Shown here one piece after another: positions 1-8,394 of a stretch of 64,000 nucleotides of DNA (position 1 is its first letter; each line of letters begins with the position of its first letter). Source of the stretch: an uncultured Alphaproteobacteria bacterium (GTDB lineage Bacteria; Pseudomonadota; Alphaproteobacteria; RF32; CAG-239); the NCBI GenBank assembly GCA_934277435.1, contig CAKQUE010000001.1, forward strand, positions 248,001-312,000, in the 5' to 3' direction. The position numbers and the translations under genes are program-made. Below the pieces are notes generated by a model, which saw only the letters and a list, made by a program, of their open reading frames with translations, was not told where the DNA came from and ran no database searches.

Positions 1-302
1 ATGGCGAGAAGAGCGGAACGCACTTGTGGATAAGCTGAAACTATCGAAGCAGCTTTACTGCCAACATCAGAGCGAAAATCTTTGTTTGTAGATAAAGCCA
101 TCATTTTAGGAAAAGTTAGATTTGCAGCTATTTCGGCGGCTTTGTTTTCATCATTTAAATCATTACCATCTAAAACCATTTGCAAACCGACGGCGCGATA
201 CACCATTCCGGTGTCAAAATAGGCCATTTTGTATTTTTTAGCCAAAGCCGCGGCGATTGTTCCTTTTCCTGAACCAGCAGGTCCGTCAATGGTGATAATC
301 AT
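1..302 (-). CDS. cmk: Cytidylate kinase, partial (3' end outside window)
   Basis: The reverse strand from an ATG at 302 reads MIITIDGPAGSGKGT, the P-loop signature of (d)CMP kinase, followed by a DTGxxYRA motif (near residue 35) that contacts the CMP base. The enzyme phosphorylates CMP and dCMP with ATP in pyrimidine salvage. Only about 100 N-terminal codons are present; the gene runs off the left edge. A GGAGG ribosome binding site lies just upstream of the ATG. It is divergent from rsmE across about 100 bp that must hold both promoters. Confidence 0.93.
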   Translation of the reverse strand, partial: MIITIDGPAGSGKGTIAAALAKKYKMAYFDTGMVYRAVGLQMVLDGNDLNDENKAAEIAANLTFPKMMALSTNKDFRSDVGSKAASIVSAYPQVRSALLA

Positions 303-404
303 TCTTTTTCCTCCGATAAAATTTGATATATTATAGATTAATTAACATATATGCCGTATACTTACAAAATAAAAGTGGATTTATACAATGTTTTTTGGCC
401 AAAG

Positions 405-1121
405 ATGATTGTTAGACTATATTATAAAGAAAAACTTGATGAGATAGGACAGATTATTGAGCTTGATGAAAAGCAAAGCCATTATCTGAATAATGTTTTG
501 CGTTTGGACATCGGTAGTACTTTTTTTGTGTTTGACGGTTTGTCCGGTGAATATGAAGCCGAAATCGTGGGTACGAAAAAAAAGAGCGTGACTGTCAAGC
601 TGTTGAAAAAAACAAGAGAAATCGGCAAGATGCCGGATATATGGCTGTTGTTTGCTCCATTGAAAAAAGATAAAACAGATATGGTTATTCAAAAGGCGAC
701 AGAATTGGGCGTAAGCCGTATTATACCAGTACAAACAGCGTATACAAATTCTGAAAAAGTTCGGTTGGAAAGACTGGAAATACAAGCCATAGAAGCGGCT
801 GAACAGTGTCGCAGAGTGGAGATTCCTCAGATTGCTCAAGTTGTTGCGCTGGATAAAATTTTAGAAAATTGGGATAGCCAAAGAATACTGTTTTTTTTAG
901 ATGAAAAGGGAAATGGAAAAAATATTGCCGAAGTGATGAAGAATAGTTCTAAAGCGGCAATTATTGTGGGACCAGAAGGCGGTTTTAGCCCTGAAGAGGC
1001 AAAAAAATTACGGATGTATTCTTTTGTTAGGTCAATTTCTTTGGGACAGCGTATTCTACGTGCCGAAACAGCAGCGATTGCTTCGCTTTCGTGCTGGCAG
1101 GCTATAAACGGAGATTGGTGA
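405..1121 (+). CDS. rsmE: 16S rRNA (uracil1498-N3)-methyltransferase RsmE
   Basis: SPOUT-class methyltransferase that methylates U1498 of 16S rRNA. The C-terminal half carries the family hallmarks VGPEGGFSPEE and LGQRILRAETAAIASL, which form the knotted SAM-binding site. The N-terminus (HYLNNVLRL) matches the PUA-like domain. An open frame extends upstream to an ATG at 351, but the ATG at 405 gives 238 residues, near the usual 240, so I prefer it; neither start has a strong Shine-Dalgarno. One base separates the stop from the next gene, so the two are probably cotranscribed. Confidence 0.9.
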   Translation: MIVRLYYKEKLDEIGQIIELDEKQSHYLNNVLRLDIGSTFFVFDGLSGEYEAEIVGTKKKSVTVKLLKKTREIGKMPDIWLLFAPLKKDKTDMVIQKATELGVSRIIPVQTAYTNSEKVRLERLEIQAIEAAEQCRRVEIPQIAQVVALDKILENWDSQRILFFLDEKGNGKNIAEVMKNSSKAAIIVGPEGGFSPEEAKKLRMYSFVRSISLGQRILRAETAAIASLSCWQAINGDW

Positions 1122-1122
1122 A

Positions 1123-1803
1123 ATGAAGTTTTTAATTGCAGATGATCATGAGTTGTTTTTGCAAGGGCTGGAGTTTATTTTACATAAGCAATATCCAGAG
1201 GCAGAAATTTTATTGACTAACAGCTATACGGGAATTTTTGAAATTTTAGAAAAACAAAAAGACTTTGATTTAATTATTACCGATTTGGCTATGCCGGGGG
1301 CAAATTGGCTTGAAGCAATCAGCCACGTACATTCACTTTGTCCTGAAGTGCCTATTATCATCATATCGGCTGTTTTTGATCCGGAAATTTTACAAAAAAC
1401 GTATGATATCGGCGTATCTGGTTATGTTTCTAAGGCATTTCCGAACAACATTATTTTAAGCGCTATTAATTTGGTTATGGCTGGCGGTATGTATATTCCT
1501 CCCGAATTATTGAACCTGAATCTGAAAAACAGAAAATTACCCATACATGATTTAATTGAAGATTTAAACGAATCGCCAAAATCAGTGCGTGAAAATAAAG
1601 TGCTTACGCCAAGACAAACAGAAGTTTTGAAGTGTTTATCTGAGGGGCTTTCTAACAAACAAATTGCTTATCGTTTGGGGTTGAGCGAAGGAACCGTGAA
1701 AATTCATATAACTTTGTTAATGCGGGCGTTAGAGGTAAGTAATAGAATGCAGGCTGTGCGAGAAGCCCGACATCGTGGTTTGCTGCAGGACAGCGATGTT
1801 TAA
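1123..1803 (+). CDS. LuxR/NarL-family two-component response regulator
   Basis: 226 residues. An N-terminal receiver domain (about 1-120) has the acidic pair in ADDHE and the phospho-acceptor aspartate in LIITDLAMPG near residue 54. A C-terminal LuxR helix-turn-helix (about 158-220, LTPRQTEVLKCLSEGLSNKQ) binds DNA. The target genes and partner kinase are not visible here. It sits 1 nt after rsmE and 11 nt before the rquA-like gene, so it may share their transcript. A link between this regulator and quinone choice would be pure inference. Confidence 0.88.
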   Translation: MKFLIADDHELFLQGLEFILHKQYPEAEILLTNSYTGIFEILEKQKDFDLIITDLAMPGANWLEAISHVHSLCPEVPIIIISAVFDPEILQKTYDIGVSGYVSKAFPNNIILSAINLVMAGGMYIPPELLNLNLKNRKLPIHDLIEDLNESPKSVRENKVLTPRQTEVLKCLSEGLSNKQIAYRLGLSEGTVKIHITLLMRALEVSNRMQAVREARHRGLLQDSDV

Positions 1804-1814
1804 GGAGGACTAAT

Positions 1815-2531
1815 ATGAAAAAATCAAATCCTGTTCCGCCATATATGAAGATTTTATTCAATAAATTGTATAATAACAAGGTGTTGTCGGGGATTTGCGA
1901 TGATGAGCGAATCGTAAAATTGGGCAGTTTTGGCTTAAAGAAAAAAATAATGACAGATTTGCTGCGCGATATTGCAAAAAATGCGCATGTTTTGCAAATT
2001 GGTTTGACTTTTGGCGATGAGCTGGAGTTAATCTATCAAAAAGTGCGTAAACATGGTAAAATAGATGTGTTTGATATTTCTGATTTGCAAATTGAACGCG
2101 CTAAAGAAAAATATGCCCGCAAAAATATTGAAATTGTTAATTATAACGCAACAATGAGTTGGGATGAAAAATATGACGTTGTTATATGCTATAATCTTTT
2201 GCATGAATTGCCTTTAATAACACGTCAAAAAGTTATGGACAATGTTTTAAATAGTTTGGCTACCGGTGGAAAAGCTGTTTTTATTGACTATGCTAAACCG
2301 GTGTGGTGGCAGATTGTGCGTTTTCCTTTATGTTTTTTCAATCGGCTGTATCGTCCGTTTGCTGAAAGCTTGTGGCAGCAGCCACTAGAAAATTTTTGTT
2401 CTCAAAAAGATGAATTTCGCTGGCAGCATACTTATTATTGCGGAAGACTGTGGCAAAAAACAATTGCAGTTCAAAAGATTTTGAGCAATGACGATGTAAA
2501 AAAATTAACCAAACTTTTCAGAGGAAAATAA
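1815..2531 (+). CDS. rquA: Probable rhodoquinone biosynthesis methyltransferase-like RquA
   Basis: 238-residue class I SAM-binding protein. A degenerate motif I (VLQIGLTFGDEL) is followed by VFDISDLQIERAK, CYNLLHELP and FIDYAKPVWW, then an aromatic/Leu-rich tail with PFAESLW. This order (LLHE.P, then (I/V)DY..P, then EPFA.(D/E)LW) is what I recall of RquA, the enzyme that converts ubiquinone to rhodoquinone, a low-potential quinone used with fumarate reductase in anaerobic respiration. An AAGGAGG site precedes the ATG. The alternative is a generic quinone or SAM methyltransferase of unknown substrate. Confidence 0.62.
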   Translation: MKKSNPVPPYMKILFNKLYNNKVLSGICDDERIVKLGSFGLKKKIMTDLLRDIAKNAHVLQIGLTFGDELELIYQKVRKHGKIDVFDISDLQIERAKEKYARKNIEIVNYNATMSWDEKYDVVICYNLLHELPLITRQKVMDNVLNSLATGGKAVFIDYAKPVWWQIVRFPLCFFNRLYRPFAESLWQQPLENFCSQKDEFRWQHTYYCGRLWQKTIAVQKILSNDDVKKLTKLFRGK

Positions 2532-2535
2532 AAGA

Positions 2536-2566
2536 GCCTCCGCCAATAATAAAAAAAGGCAGAGGC
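2536..2566 (-). terminator. Rho-independent terminator for the 2590-3885 gene
   Basis: On the minus strand GCCTCTGCC pairs with GGCGGAGGC (9 bp including one T-G wobble) around a T-rich loop, followed by TCTTTTATTTT. It lies 24 nt past the stop of the minus-strand gene. It also sits just after the rquA-like gene and could act on both strands, but the T-tract favours the minus direction. Confidence 0.7.
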
Positions 2567-2589
2567 GAAGCTTGTAAAGTGCTATAAAA

Positions 2590-3885
2590 TTAGCGACCTG
2601 AGTTTTTTTGCATAAGCATTTTTTGAAAATCTATGTTATGGTGTTGCTGCTGTAGCATCGTTTTGTTTTTCAGCATATCTGCTTCTTTGTGATAATCTTT
2701 TACAGCGTCTTGTTTTTGTGTTAAATCCGGAGTGATTTGCTCTTGTACATATTCAGCCATTTTATCTTGATACTCATTAACTTTTTGTTTGAAATCTGCA
2801 TACATTTTGTCTGCGCCGTTAATTCCGCAGATAGCCATTTGTCTGGCGGCGTCCAAAGTGATAAAGTCAATTTTGTTCACTTCGTTAGCTTTGTTGATGA
2901 CTTTAGTTTCTGTCAGTAATTTTTCTGAACCAGCTCCGTGTGCAATTTTTGATGCCACTACATTTCCTGCATATCCAAGCGGCAAACATGAGCCGTCGCG
3001 TTTGCCTTGTTTTTTAGCTAGTTTTTCAATATCGTTTGCCATTCGATTGGTTCTGGTGCCGAGCAACGGATAAATACCGACAATAAATTCTTTTTGCGCA
3101 TTTAATACAGCGTCATAATCTTTTTTAGTTAGGTTTGTAAAATCTTTTATAAAGGCGTCAAAATAAACAGCGCCACCAATATTTCTGGTCTTAATTTTCA
3201 TTAATTCTTTTATGGCGTTTTGACGTTCAAGCTTGCCTCTTAAATCGGTTTTAATTTCTCCGTTTTCATCATATAAAAGTTTTTGTGCTTCGTTCATCGC
3301 TTTTTGGTTTTCAAGCGTACGCTCGACGTATTTGCTAGCAAAGTTATGTAAAGTCTCATTGTGTGAGCAATAGAGGTAATTCACAAAATATTTACCTACA
3401 ATAGGAGTGCTTTGGAACATAAACATACGAGTTTTGCTTTTATTTTTATTAACCAAATCGCCTTTTTTACCTTCTCGTGCTTCCATTACTGAAACTAAAT
3501 CATAATTGGCAATTTGGTCTTTATTAACACGTTTTATGTTGATTTCACTCTGATTATGCCAATTTTCTGTTGACATAACAAAGACAGCTTTTTGCTGCAT
3601 TAAGCCATATGGCAACTCTTCTAAGTTTTCAAAAGAATTACTTTTGGTAGAGGTCGAATTTTTGGATTGTACAGGCTCTTTTGTTTGAACTTCTACTATT
3701 TCTTCAGATGAAATCGGAATTTCGCGATTTTCCCGAGTTATTAAAATTTCTTTTGGATTTTCTTTTTTTTGCTCAGTTTTCGGGGATTGAGATTGAGCAA
3801 ATGAATTTGATGAAATTGTAGTGGCAAATACGATAAATGCCGTTTTTAATTTTGTTAATAGTGAATCTTTATCCGGTTTAGCCAT
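2590..3885 (-). CDS. Exported protein of unknown function
   Basis: 431 residues, not recognised. The N-terminus has a basic stretch and a hydrophobic segment (residues about 12-30) ending in NSFAQ, which looks like a signal peptide, so the protein is probably periplasmic. It is followed by a low-complexity Lys/Glu/Ser/Thr region (about 32-85). The rest is charged and helical, with Gln-rich stretches near the C-terminus (MLQQQHHN). I see no catalytic motif. It is a single gene between a terminator and the divergent lysS promoter. It may be a lineage-specific envelope protein. Confidence 0.7.
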   Translation of the reverse strand: MAKPDKDSLLTKLKTAFIVFATTISSNSFAQSQSPKTEQKKENPKEILITRENREIPISSEEIVEVQTKEPVQSKNSTSTKSNSFENLEELPYGLMQQKAVFVMSTENWHNQSEINIKRVNKDQIANYDLVSVMEAREGKKGDLVNKNKSKTRMFMFQSTPIVGKYFVNYLYCSHNETLHNFASKYVERTLENQKAMNEAQKLLYDENGEIKTDLRGKLERQNAIKELMKIKTRNIGGAVYFDAFIKDFTNLTKKDYDAVLNAQKEFIVGIYPLLGTRTNRMANDIEKLAKKQGKRDGSCLPLGYAGNVVASKIAHGAGSEKLLTETKVINKANEVNKIDFITLDAARQMAICGINGADKMYADFKQKVNEYQDKMAEYVQEQITPDLTQKQDAVKDYHKEADMLKNKTMLQQQHHNIDFQKMLMQKNSGR

Positions 3886-3954
3886 ATTTTTACCTCTTCT
3901 TTTTTAATACATCGCTGATTCTAGCACAATTCTGTCTAAAATGCCAGTTTTTTA

Positions 3955-3983
3955 TTGAAAAAAAAATACTCTGCGTTTATAGT
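3955..3983 (+). promoter_or_regulatory. Putative sigma70 promoter of lysS
   Basis: TTGAAA (3955-3960), a 17-nt spacer and TATAGT (3978-3983) lie 40 nt upstream of the lysS start. Five of six bases match consensus in each box. An AGGA ribosome binding site follows at about 4011. Confidence 0.5.
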
Positions 3984-4022
3984 TGGCAATAGTTTAGAAT
4001 TTATTGATTTAGGATATAAAAA

Positions 4023-5495
4023 ATGGCAAATGAAACAAATATTCACAGAGAATCCAGATTAGCAAAATTGAGAACATTGCAAGAAAAAGGATATAATCCT
4101 TATCCGTATAAATTTGTTCCAACAATCTATGCTGCCGAATTACAGGAAAAATATAAAGATTTGGAAGCCGGAACCGATACTGAAGATAGAGTTACTGTGG
4201 CCGGCCGCGCTATGGCTGTACGCAATAGCGGTATGTTTGTGGATATCAAAGACAAAAGCGGCAAAGTGCAGGCGTTTTGCTACAAAAAGATTTTGCCAGA
4301 AGCCGATATGGAATTATTGAAATGTCTTGATGTCGGCGATATGGTTGGCGTCAGCGGTTTTGTTCGCCGCACTCCGCGCGGAGAATTAACAATAGCTGCC
4401 GAAAAGTTTGATATTATCGCTAAGTCGCTGCAGCCTCTGCCAGAAAAATTTCATGGCTTGACCGACGTTGATGCTCGTTATCGTCAACGTTATGTTGATT
4501 TTATCATGAATGAAGACAGCAAAGAAATTTTCAAAAAACGTTGTTGTATTACTTCAGCTGTCCGCCGCTTTTTTGAGCAAAATGAGTTTTTAGAAGTTGA
4601 AACGCCTATGTTGCACCCAATTATGGGCGGTGCAAATGCAAAGCCGTTTATTACTCATCACAACGCATTGGATATGGATTTATATTTGCGTATTGCTCCA
4701 GAACTTTATTTGAAAAAGCTGGTTGTCGGCGGTTTTGACCGAGTGTTTGAAATTGGTCGTAATTTTAGAAATGAAGGTATTGATAAAAATCATAATCCGG
4801 AATTTACGGGCTTGGAAGCTTATCAGGCTTATGCCGATTACAACGATATGGCTGATTTAATCCAAGAATTGCTACGCTTTGTAGCTCAAGAGGTTTTGGG
4901 TACACAGACATTGATGATTGGCGACAAAGAAGTTAATTTGTCAAAACCTTTTGTGCGTAAATCCATTGTTGACCTGATTAAAGAAAAAACAGGAATCGAC
5001 TTGTTGCAGGCAGAAACTTTGGAACAGGCAAAGGAAATGGCTAAATCCGTTGGCGTTGATGCAGGTGCTTGCAGCTGTTGGGGAAAAGTGGTTCAAGAAG
5101 TGTTTGATGAAAAAGTTGAGGCTTCTTTGATAGAGCCGACATTTGTAATGGATATGCCGCGCGATATTTCTCCGCTGGCAAAAACCCATCGTTCTAATCC
5201 GCGTTTGGTAGAACACTTTGATGCGTATTTGGGTGGTATGGAAATTGGCTGTGCTTATTCCGAGCTCTCTAATCCGTTGGAGCAGCGTGAGCGTTTTGAA
5301 GCCGAAGTTGCTGCTCGTGAAAATGGCGATGACGAAGCACAGATGCTGGATGAAGACTTTATTAACGCTTTGGAAAACGGTTTTCCTCCTTCCGGCGGAA
5401 TGGGTATGGGAATAGACCGTTTGGCAATTTTATTTACCGGAGCTGAAACTATTCGTGACGTTATTGCTTTTCCTACTCTGAGAAAGAAAGACTAA
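4023..5495 (+). CDS. lysS: Lysyl-tRNA synthetase, class II
   Basis: 490 residues, the usual length. An N-terminal OB-fold anticodon-binding domain (about 55-140) precedes the class II catalytic core: motif 2 is GRNFRNEG near residue 245 and motif 3 is GMGIDRL near residue 459. It charges tRNA-Lys. The downstream polysaccharide deacetylase starts 4 nt after the stop, so the two are probably cotranscribed. Confidence 0.97.
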   Translation: MANETNIHRESRLAKLRTLQEKGYNPYPYKFVPTIYAAELQEKYKDLEAGTDTEDRVTVAGRAMAVRNSGMFVDIKDKSGKVQAFCYKKILPEADMELLKCLDVGDMVGVSGFVRRTPRGELTIAAEKFDIIAKSLQPLPEKFHGLTDVDARYRQRYVDFIMNEDSKEIFKKRCCITSAVRRFFEQNEFLEVETPMLHPIMGGANAKPFITHHNALDMDLYLRIAPELYLKKLVVGGFDRVFEIGRNFRNEGIDKNHNPEFTGLEAYQAYADYNDMADLIQELLRFVAQEVLGTQTLMIGDKEVNLSKPFVRKSIVDLIKEKTGIDLLQAETLEQAKEMAKSVGVDAGACSCWGKVVQEVFDEKVEASLIEPTFVMDMPRDISPLAKTHRSNPRLVEHFDAYLGGMEIGCAYSELSNPLEQRERFEAEVAARENGDDEAQMLDEDFINALENGFPPSGGMGMGIDRLAILFTGAETIRDVIAFPTLRKKD

Positions 5496-5499
5496 TAAA

Positions 5500-6564
5500 A
5501 TGAAAAAACTGAAAAAAAGCTGGATTGCGACGCTGATTTTATTGTCAATAGCTTTAATTGAAGGGTTTATTATTTTTGTTGATTTGCTGCGTCCGGCGCC
5601 GGAAAAATTCCAGCTTGCTGAGGCGGAAATAAACGTTCCGCAGCGCAGTGTTGAGGTTCCGCAATTTGTTTTTGAAAATAAACAGCTCAAAGAGCTGGAT
5701 ACAGATTTGCAGAATTTGGAGGATAGTTTGGATAATTCTTTACTGGATGAAATAATTTCTTTGTCTGAGGGGGTGAAAGAACCTGAGGCAACAGAAAAAG
5801 CGCCAGCAGAAGAAAAAAAACAGACAATATCTGAAAATATAGCGGTTAAATCTCGTATTAATAATATTACTGGTGGAAAAGTTATGGTGGCAGTGGTTAT
5901 TGATGATATGGGTGTTAGTGCGTCGCATACCAGAGATATTTTGAGCTTGCCCCGACCGATAACAGCCTCTTTTTTAACTTATGGGGCGGCAAATCGTAAG
6001 CAAGTTCAAGAAGCTAAAGCTAAAAATTTTGAGGTTATGCTGCATGTTCCGATGATGCCGCATGCTAAGGCTGATTTAGCTCCGGTCACATTGTCTCCTA
6101 ATATGAGCGAATCGGAAATAAAAGAGGACTTTGTTGCTATGCTGGACAGGTATAAAGGTTTGGGCATGAAAGGCATAAATAACCATATGGGCAGTTTGTT
6201 TACGGAAGATGTCAAAAGTTTGGGCTATGTGATGCAGATATTGAAAGTCCGCGGTCTTTTCTTTTTGGACTCTAAAACTACATCTAAATCTGTTGGCGCT
6301 AAAGTTGCCGCTGAATATGGTGTACCATATATTGCCAGAGATGTGTTTTTGGATAATGAAAACGATTATGATTATATTATGAAACAGTTGCACTTGACCG
6401 AAAAAATTGCTCATATGCGCGGATACGCCGTGGCTATAGGACATCCACGCTCACAAACATATTTAGCTTTGCGTGATTGGATGAATGGTTTGCCAGATCG
6501 CAAAATACGTTTGGTTAGATTGGGTGATTTGGTGCGCGAAGTAAATAAAAAAGCAGAAAATTGA
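5500..6564 (+). CDS. Divergent polysaccharide deacetylase (YibQ family)
   Basis: 354 residues. One N-terminal membrane segment (about 8-28) is followed by a Glu/Lys-rich linker and a domain (about 125-345) with VVIDDMG, HVPMMPHAK, NNHMGS, FLDSKT and AIGHPR, the signature of the divergent polysaccharide deacetylase family (PF04748). The substrate is not established for the family; a role in the cell envelope is likely. It lies 4 nt after lysS and before tRNA-Glu. Confidence 0.85.
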   Translation: MKKLKKSWIATLILLSIALIEGFIIFVDLLRPAPEKFQLAEAEINVPQRSVEVPQFVFENKQLKELDTDLQNLEDSLDNSLLDEIISLSEGVKEPEATEKAPAEEKKQTISENIAVKSRINNITGGKVMVAVVIDDMGVSASHTRDILSLPRPITASFLTYGAANRKQVQEAKAKNFEVMLHVPMMPHAKADLAPVTLSPNMSESEIKEDFVAMLDRYKGLGMKGINNHMGSLFTEDVKSLGYVMQILKVRGLFFLDSKTTSKSVGAKVAAEYGVPYIARDVFLDNENDYDYIMKQLHLTEKIAHMRGYAVAIGHPRSQTYLALRDWMNGLPDRKIRLVRLGDLVREVNKKAEN

Positions 6565-6593
6565 AAAAAAATTGATTTTGTGAAAAAAAGTTC

Positions 6594-6622
6594 TTGACCT
6601 TAGCAAAAAATACAAGTATATA
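6594..6622 (+). promoter_or_regulatory. Promoter of tRNA-Glu
   Basis: TTGACC (6594-6599), exactly 17 nt, then TATATA (6617-6622). The start point would be near 6629, about 12 nt before the mature tRNA. A G/C-rich discriminator-like CGCTTG follows the -10 box. Confidence 0.7.
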
Positions 6623-6640
6623 TACGCTTGTTCTTAGCGT

Positions 6641-6715
6641 GGTCCCATCGTCTAATGGTTAGGACATCACCCTTTCACGGTGGCAATATGGGTTCGAGTC
6701 CCGTTGGGATCACCA
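6641..6715 (+). tRNA. tRNA-Glu (anticodon UUC)
   Basis: The acceptor stem GGTCCCA pairs with TGGGATC, the anticodon loop CTTTCAC holds TTC, the T arm is GGGTTCGAGTCCC, and the CCA end is encoded (6713-6715). The cloverleaf is complete at 75 nt. Its last seven bases (ATCACCA) begin the 125-bp sequence that recurs at 8395. Confidence 0.97.
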
Positions 6716-6833
6716 ATACAAACGGCAGGTATAAAAACCTGCCGTTTTGCTTTATTTACCAAGCCTTTCAGCGAGTTCGAAAGTCGTATTTTCGAAAATG
6801 GCATTTTGGGAAGTTTTTTCGAACTCGTTTATG
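6709..6833 (+). repeat. 125-bp direct repeat, copy 1 (starts in tRNA-Glu 3' end)
   Basis: This segment recurs at 8395-8519 with the same length and four mismatches. It holds the tRNA 3' end, the terminator and an 11-bp inverted repeat (CGAGTTCGAAA at 6772-6782, TTTCGAACTCG at 6818-6828) enclosing a palindrome ATTTTCGAAAAT. Copy 1 keeps the inverted repeat intact; copy 2 has one change in it. The rest of the gap up to 7046 is AT-rich with no gene I can support. Confidence 0.9.
6721..6750 (+). terminator. Rho-independent terminator of tRNA-Glu
   Basis: A perfect 10-bp stem, AACGGCAGGT with ACCTGCCGTT, has a 6-nt loop (ATAAAA). It is followed by a T-rich run and starts 6 nt after the CCA end. 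Confidence 0.88.
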
Positions 6834-7046
6834 CAAAAGTCTTTATTTTTTAATGTATTGAGTGAGTTAGAATCTCGTTAGGTCTTTGGGATACTTTTTT
6901 ATCATCAATCAGATTAGAAGCCAGCCTAAAGGAAAAGTTGTTGACTTTGATGACAATAAGGTTGTTGTTTTGTATCATTCTTTCAATAAATCGTCGGAGT
7001 GATTTTTAATTTTATCTAAGTTTTGGAGATTTTATTTATTTTTTTG

Positions 7047-7074
7047 TTGACAAGGAAACAAAAGTAATTATACA
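7047..7074 (+). promoter_or_regulatory. Promoter of the marR-like operon
   Basis: A consensus TTGACA (7047-7052) is followed after 16 nt by TATACA (7069-7074). The start point would be near 7081, inside the inverted repeat described separately, as expected for an autorepressed promoter. Confidence 0.65.
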
Positions 7075-7100
7075 AATATTGTTAACTAGGAAACAATATT
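7075..7100 (+). promoter_or_regulatory. Putative MarR operator (perfect inverted repeat)
   Basis: AATATTGTT (7075-7083) and AACAATATT (7092-7100) form a perfect 9-bp inverted repeat with an 8-nt centre. It overlaps the predicted transcription start and ends 9 nt before the regulator's ATG. A related half-sequence, GGAAACAA, also occurs in the promoter spacer (7054-7061) and again at 7089-7096, so there may be two binding sites. Confidence 0.6.
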
Positions 7101-7109
7101 GAGAAAGTA

Positions 7110-7577
7110 ATGACTAAAACTCTAAACACAACCCTTTCTATGCTGTTAAATACATTTGAACTTATCAATAATACATTAAAAAATCATGCTGAACCTGTTT
7201 TGTCTGGTTATACAATTACAGAAATGCATTGCATTGAGTGTATTGGCAAGATTGAGAATCCTAACGTAACTAAAATTTCTCAATCGCTAAATATTACACG
7301 AGGTGGAGTCAGCAAAATGATTAAAAAGCTGATTAGTAAAGGTGCTATAGATACTTATACTCGTGATGAAAATAAAAAAGAAATCTATTATATATTAACC
7401 AATCTTGGACAAGAAGTTTTTCAGGCTCATGAAAAACTTCATCAAGAATGGAACGATAAAGACACAGAATTTTTTAAGCAATTTGATAAAAATGAAATTG
7501 AATTTGCTCTCAATTTTCTTCAAAAATACTCACAACATCTGAAAGATACCACAAAATATTTTGAAAGGAATGAATAA
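7110..7577 (+). CDS. MarR-family transcriptional regulator
   Basis: 155 residues with a winged helix-turn-helix (about 35-100): ISQSLNITRGGVSKMIKKL is the recognition region and TRDENKKEIYYILT the wing. MarR proteins are dimeric, usually ligand-responsive repressors. One nucleotide separates its stop from the enzyme gene that follows, so the two are translationally coupled. The promoter overlaps a perfect inverted repeat, suggesting autoregulation. The pair lies between the two 125-bp repeats and looks acquired. Confidence 0.85.
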   Translation: MTKTLNTTLSMLLNTFELINNTLKNHAEPVLSGYTITEMHCIECIGKIENPNVTKISQSLNITRGGVSKMIKKLISKGAIDTYTRDENKKEIYYILTNLGQEVFQAHEKLHQEWNDKDTEFFKQFDKNEIEFALNFLQKYSQHLKDTTKYFERNE

Positions 7578-7578
7578 A

Positions 7579-8346
7579 ATGCTTATACATCAGATTAGAA
7601 ATGCTACGCTTATCATAACCTATAAGGATAAAAAATTTTTGATAGACCCGTGGTTAATGCCTAAAGATTATATGCCAGGTTTTGAGATGGCTGTTAATGC
7701 AAATGTGCGTCAACCAAGAGTTGAACTCCCTTTAAGTGTTGAAAAAATCGTTGATGTTGATGCTGTTATTTTAACACACTTCCACCCTGATCATTGGGAT
7801 GAGTTTGCAACAAAGGCTATTGATAAAAAAATTCCTTTTTTTGTTCAGAGTGAAGTTGACCAAAAACAAATTCAATCACTTGGATTCAGTGATGTGAGAG
7901 TTGTTTCTGTAAGTGGGACAGAATTTGATGATATTACACTTTATAAAACATTCGGGCAACATGGAAAGCGGGAGATAATTAAACCGCTGTGTGAGCAAGT
8001 TAATATGGCCTATGACGCAATGGGTGTTGTTTTTAAGGCTAAAAATGAAAAAACACTTTATGTTGCCGGCGATACAATCTGGTGTGAAGAAGTTGTTGAT
8101 GCGATAGATAAATTTGCACCTGATGTCATAGTTGTTAATGCTTGTGGTGCGACATTACTCAATGGTGAAAGAATTATCATGAATGATGAAGATGTCAAAA
8201 CATTGACCGAATATGCTCCGAAAGCGGTTATTATCGCTAGTCATATGGATACCGTAAGTCACTTAACAGTAACAAGAAATGACATTCGGAAGATGAAACT
8301 AAATAATGTTCTTGTTCCGGAAGATAATGAGATTATGGAATTTTAA
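7579..8346 (+). CDS. Metallo-beta-lactamase-fold hydrolase, UlaG-like
   Basis: 255 residues from the ATG at 7579, chosen because AAGGA lies about 9 nt upstream and the codon directly follows the marR stop; ATGs at 7561 and 7570 are in frame but poorly spaced. The zinc-binding HxHxDH motif is LTHFHPDHWDE, with GDT (in YVAGDTIW) and SHMD supplying further metal ligands. UlaG-like proteins include lactonases, phosphodiesterases and many of unknown substrate. The opening lines (IRNATLIITYKDKKFLIDPWL) fit that subgroup. Its substrate may be related to the ligand of the MarR regulator. Confidence 0.8.
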   Translation: MLIHQIRNATLIITYKDKKFLIDPWLMPKDYMPGFEMAVNANVRQPRVELPLSVEKIVDVDAVILTHFHPDHWDEFATKAIDKKIPFFVQSEVDQKQIQSLGFSDVRVVSVSGTEFDDITLYKTFGQHGKREIIKPLCEQVNMAYDAMGVVFKAKNEKTLYVAGDTIWCEEVVDAIDKFAPDVIVVNACGATLLNGERIIMNDEDVKTLTEYAPKAVIIASHMDTVSHLTVTRNDIRKMKLNNVLVPEDNEIMEF

Positions 8347-8394
8347 TTTTTATTACAGTAAATGCTCAAAAGGTTTGAAAACCGCCAGTTAAGC

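Noticed and set aside
6628..6861. 77-residue ORF across the tRNA-Glu gene
   Set aside because: It contains the tRNA and its terminator; translation is implausible.
6834..8390. Integrative element with integrase
   Set aside because: No integrase or transposase gene is visible, so only the duplication is reported, not a mobile element.
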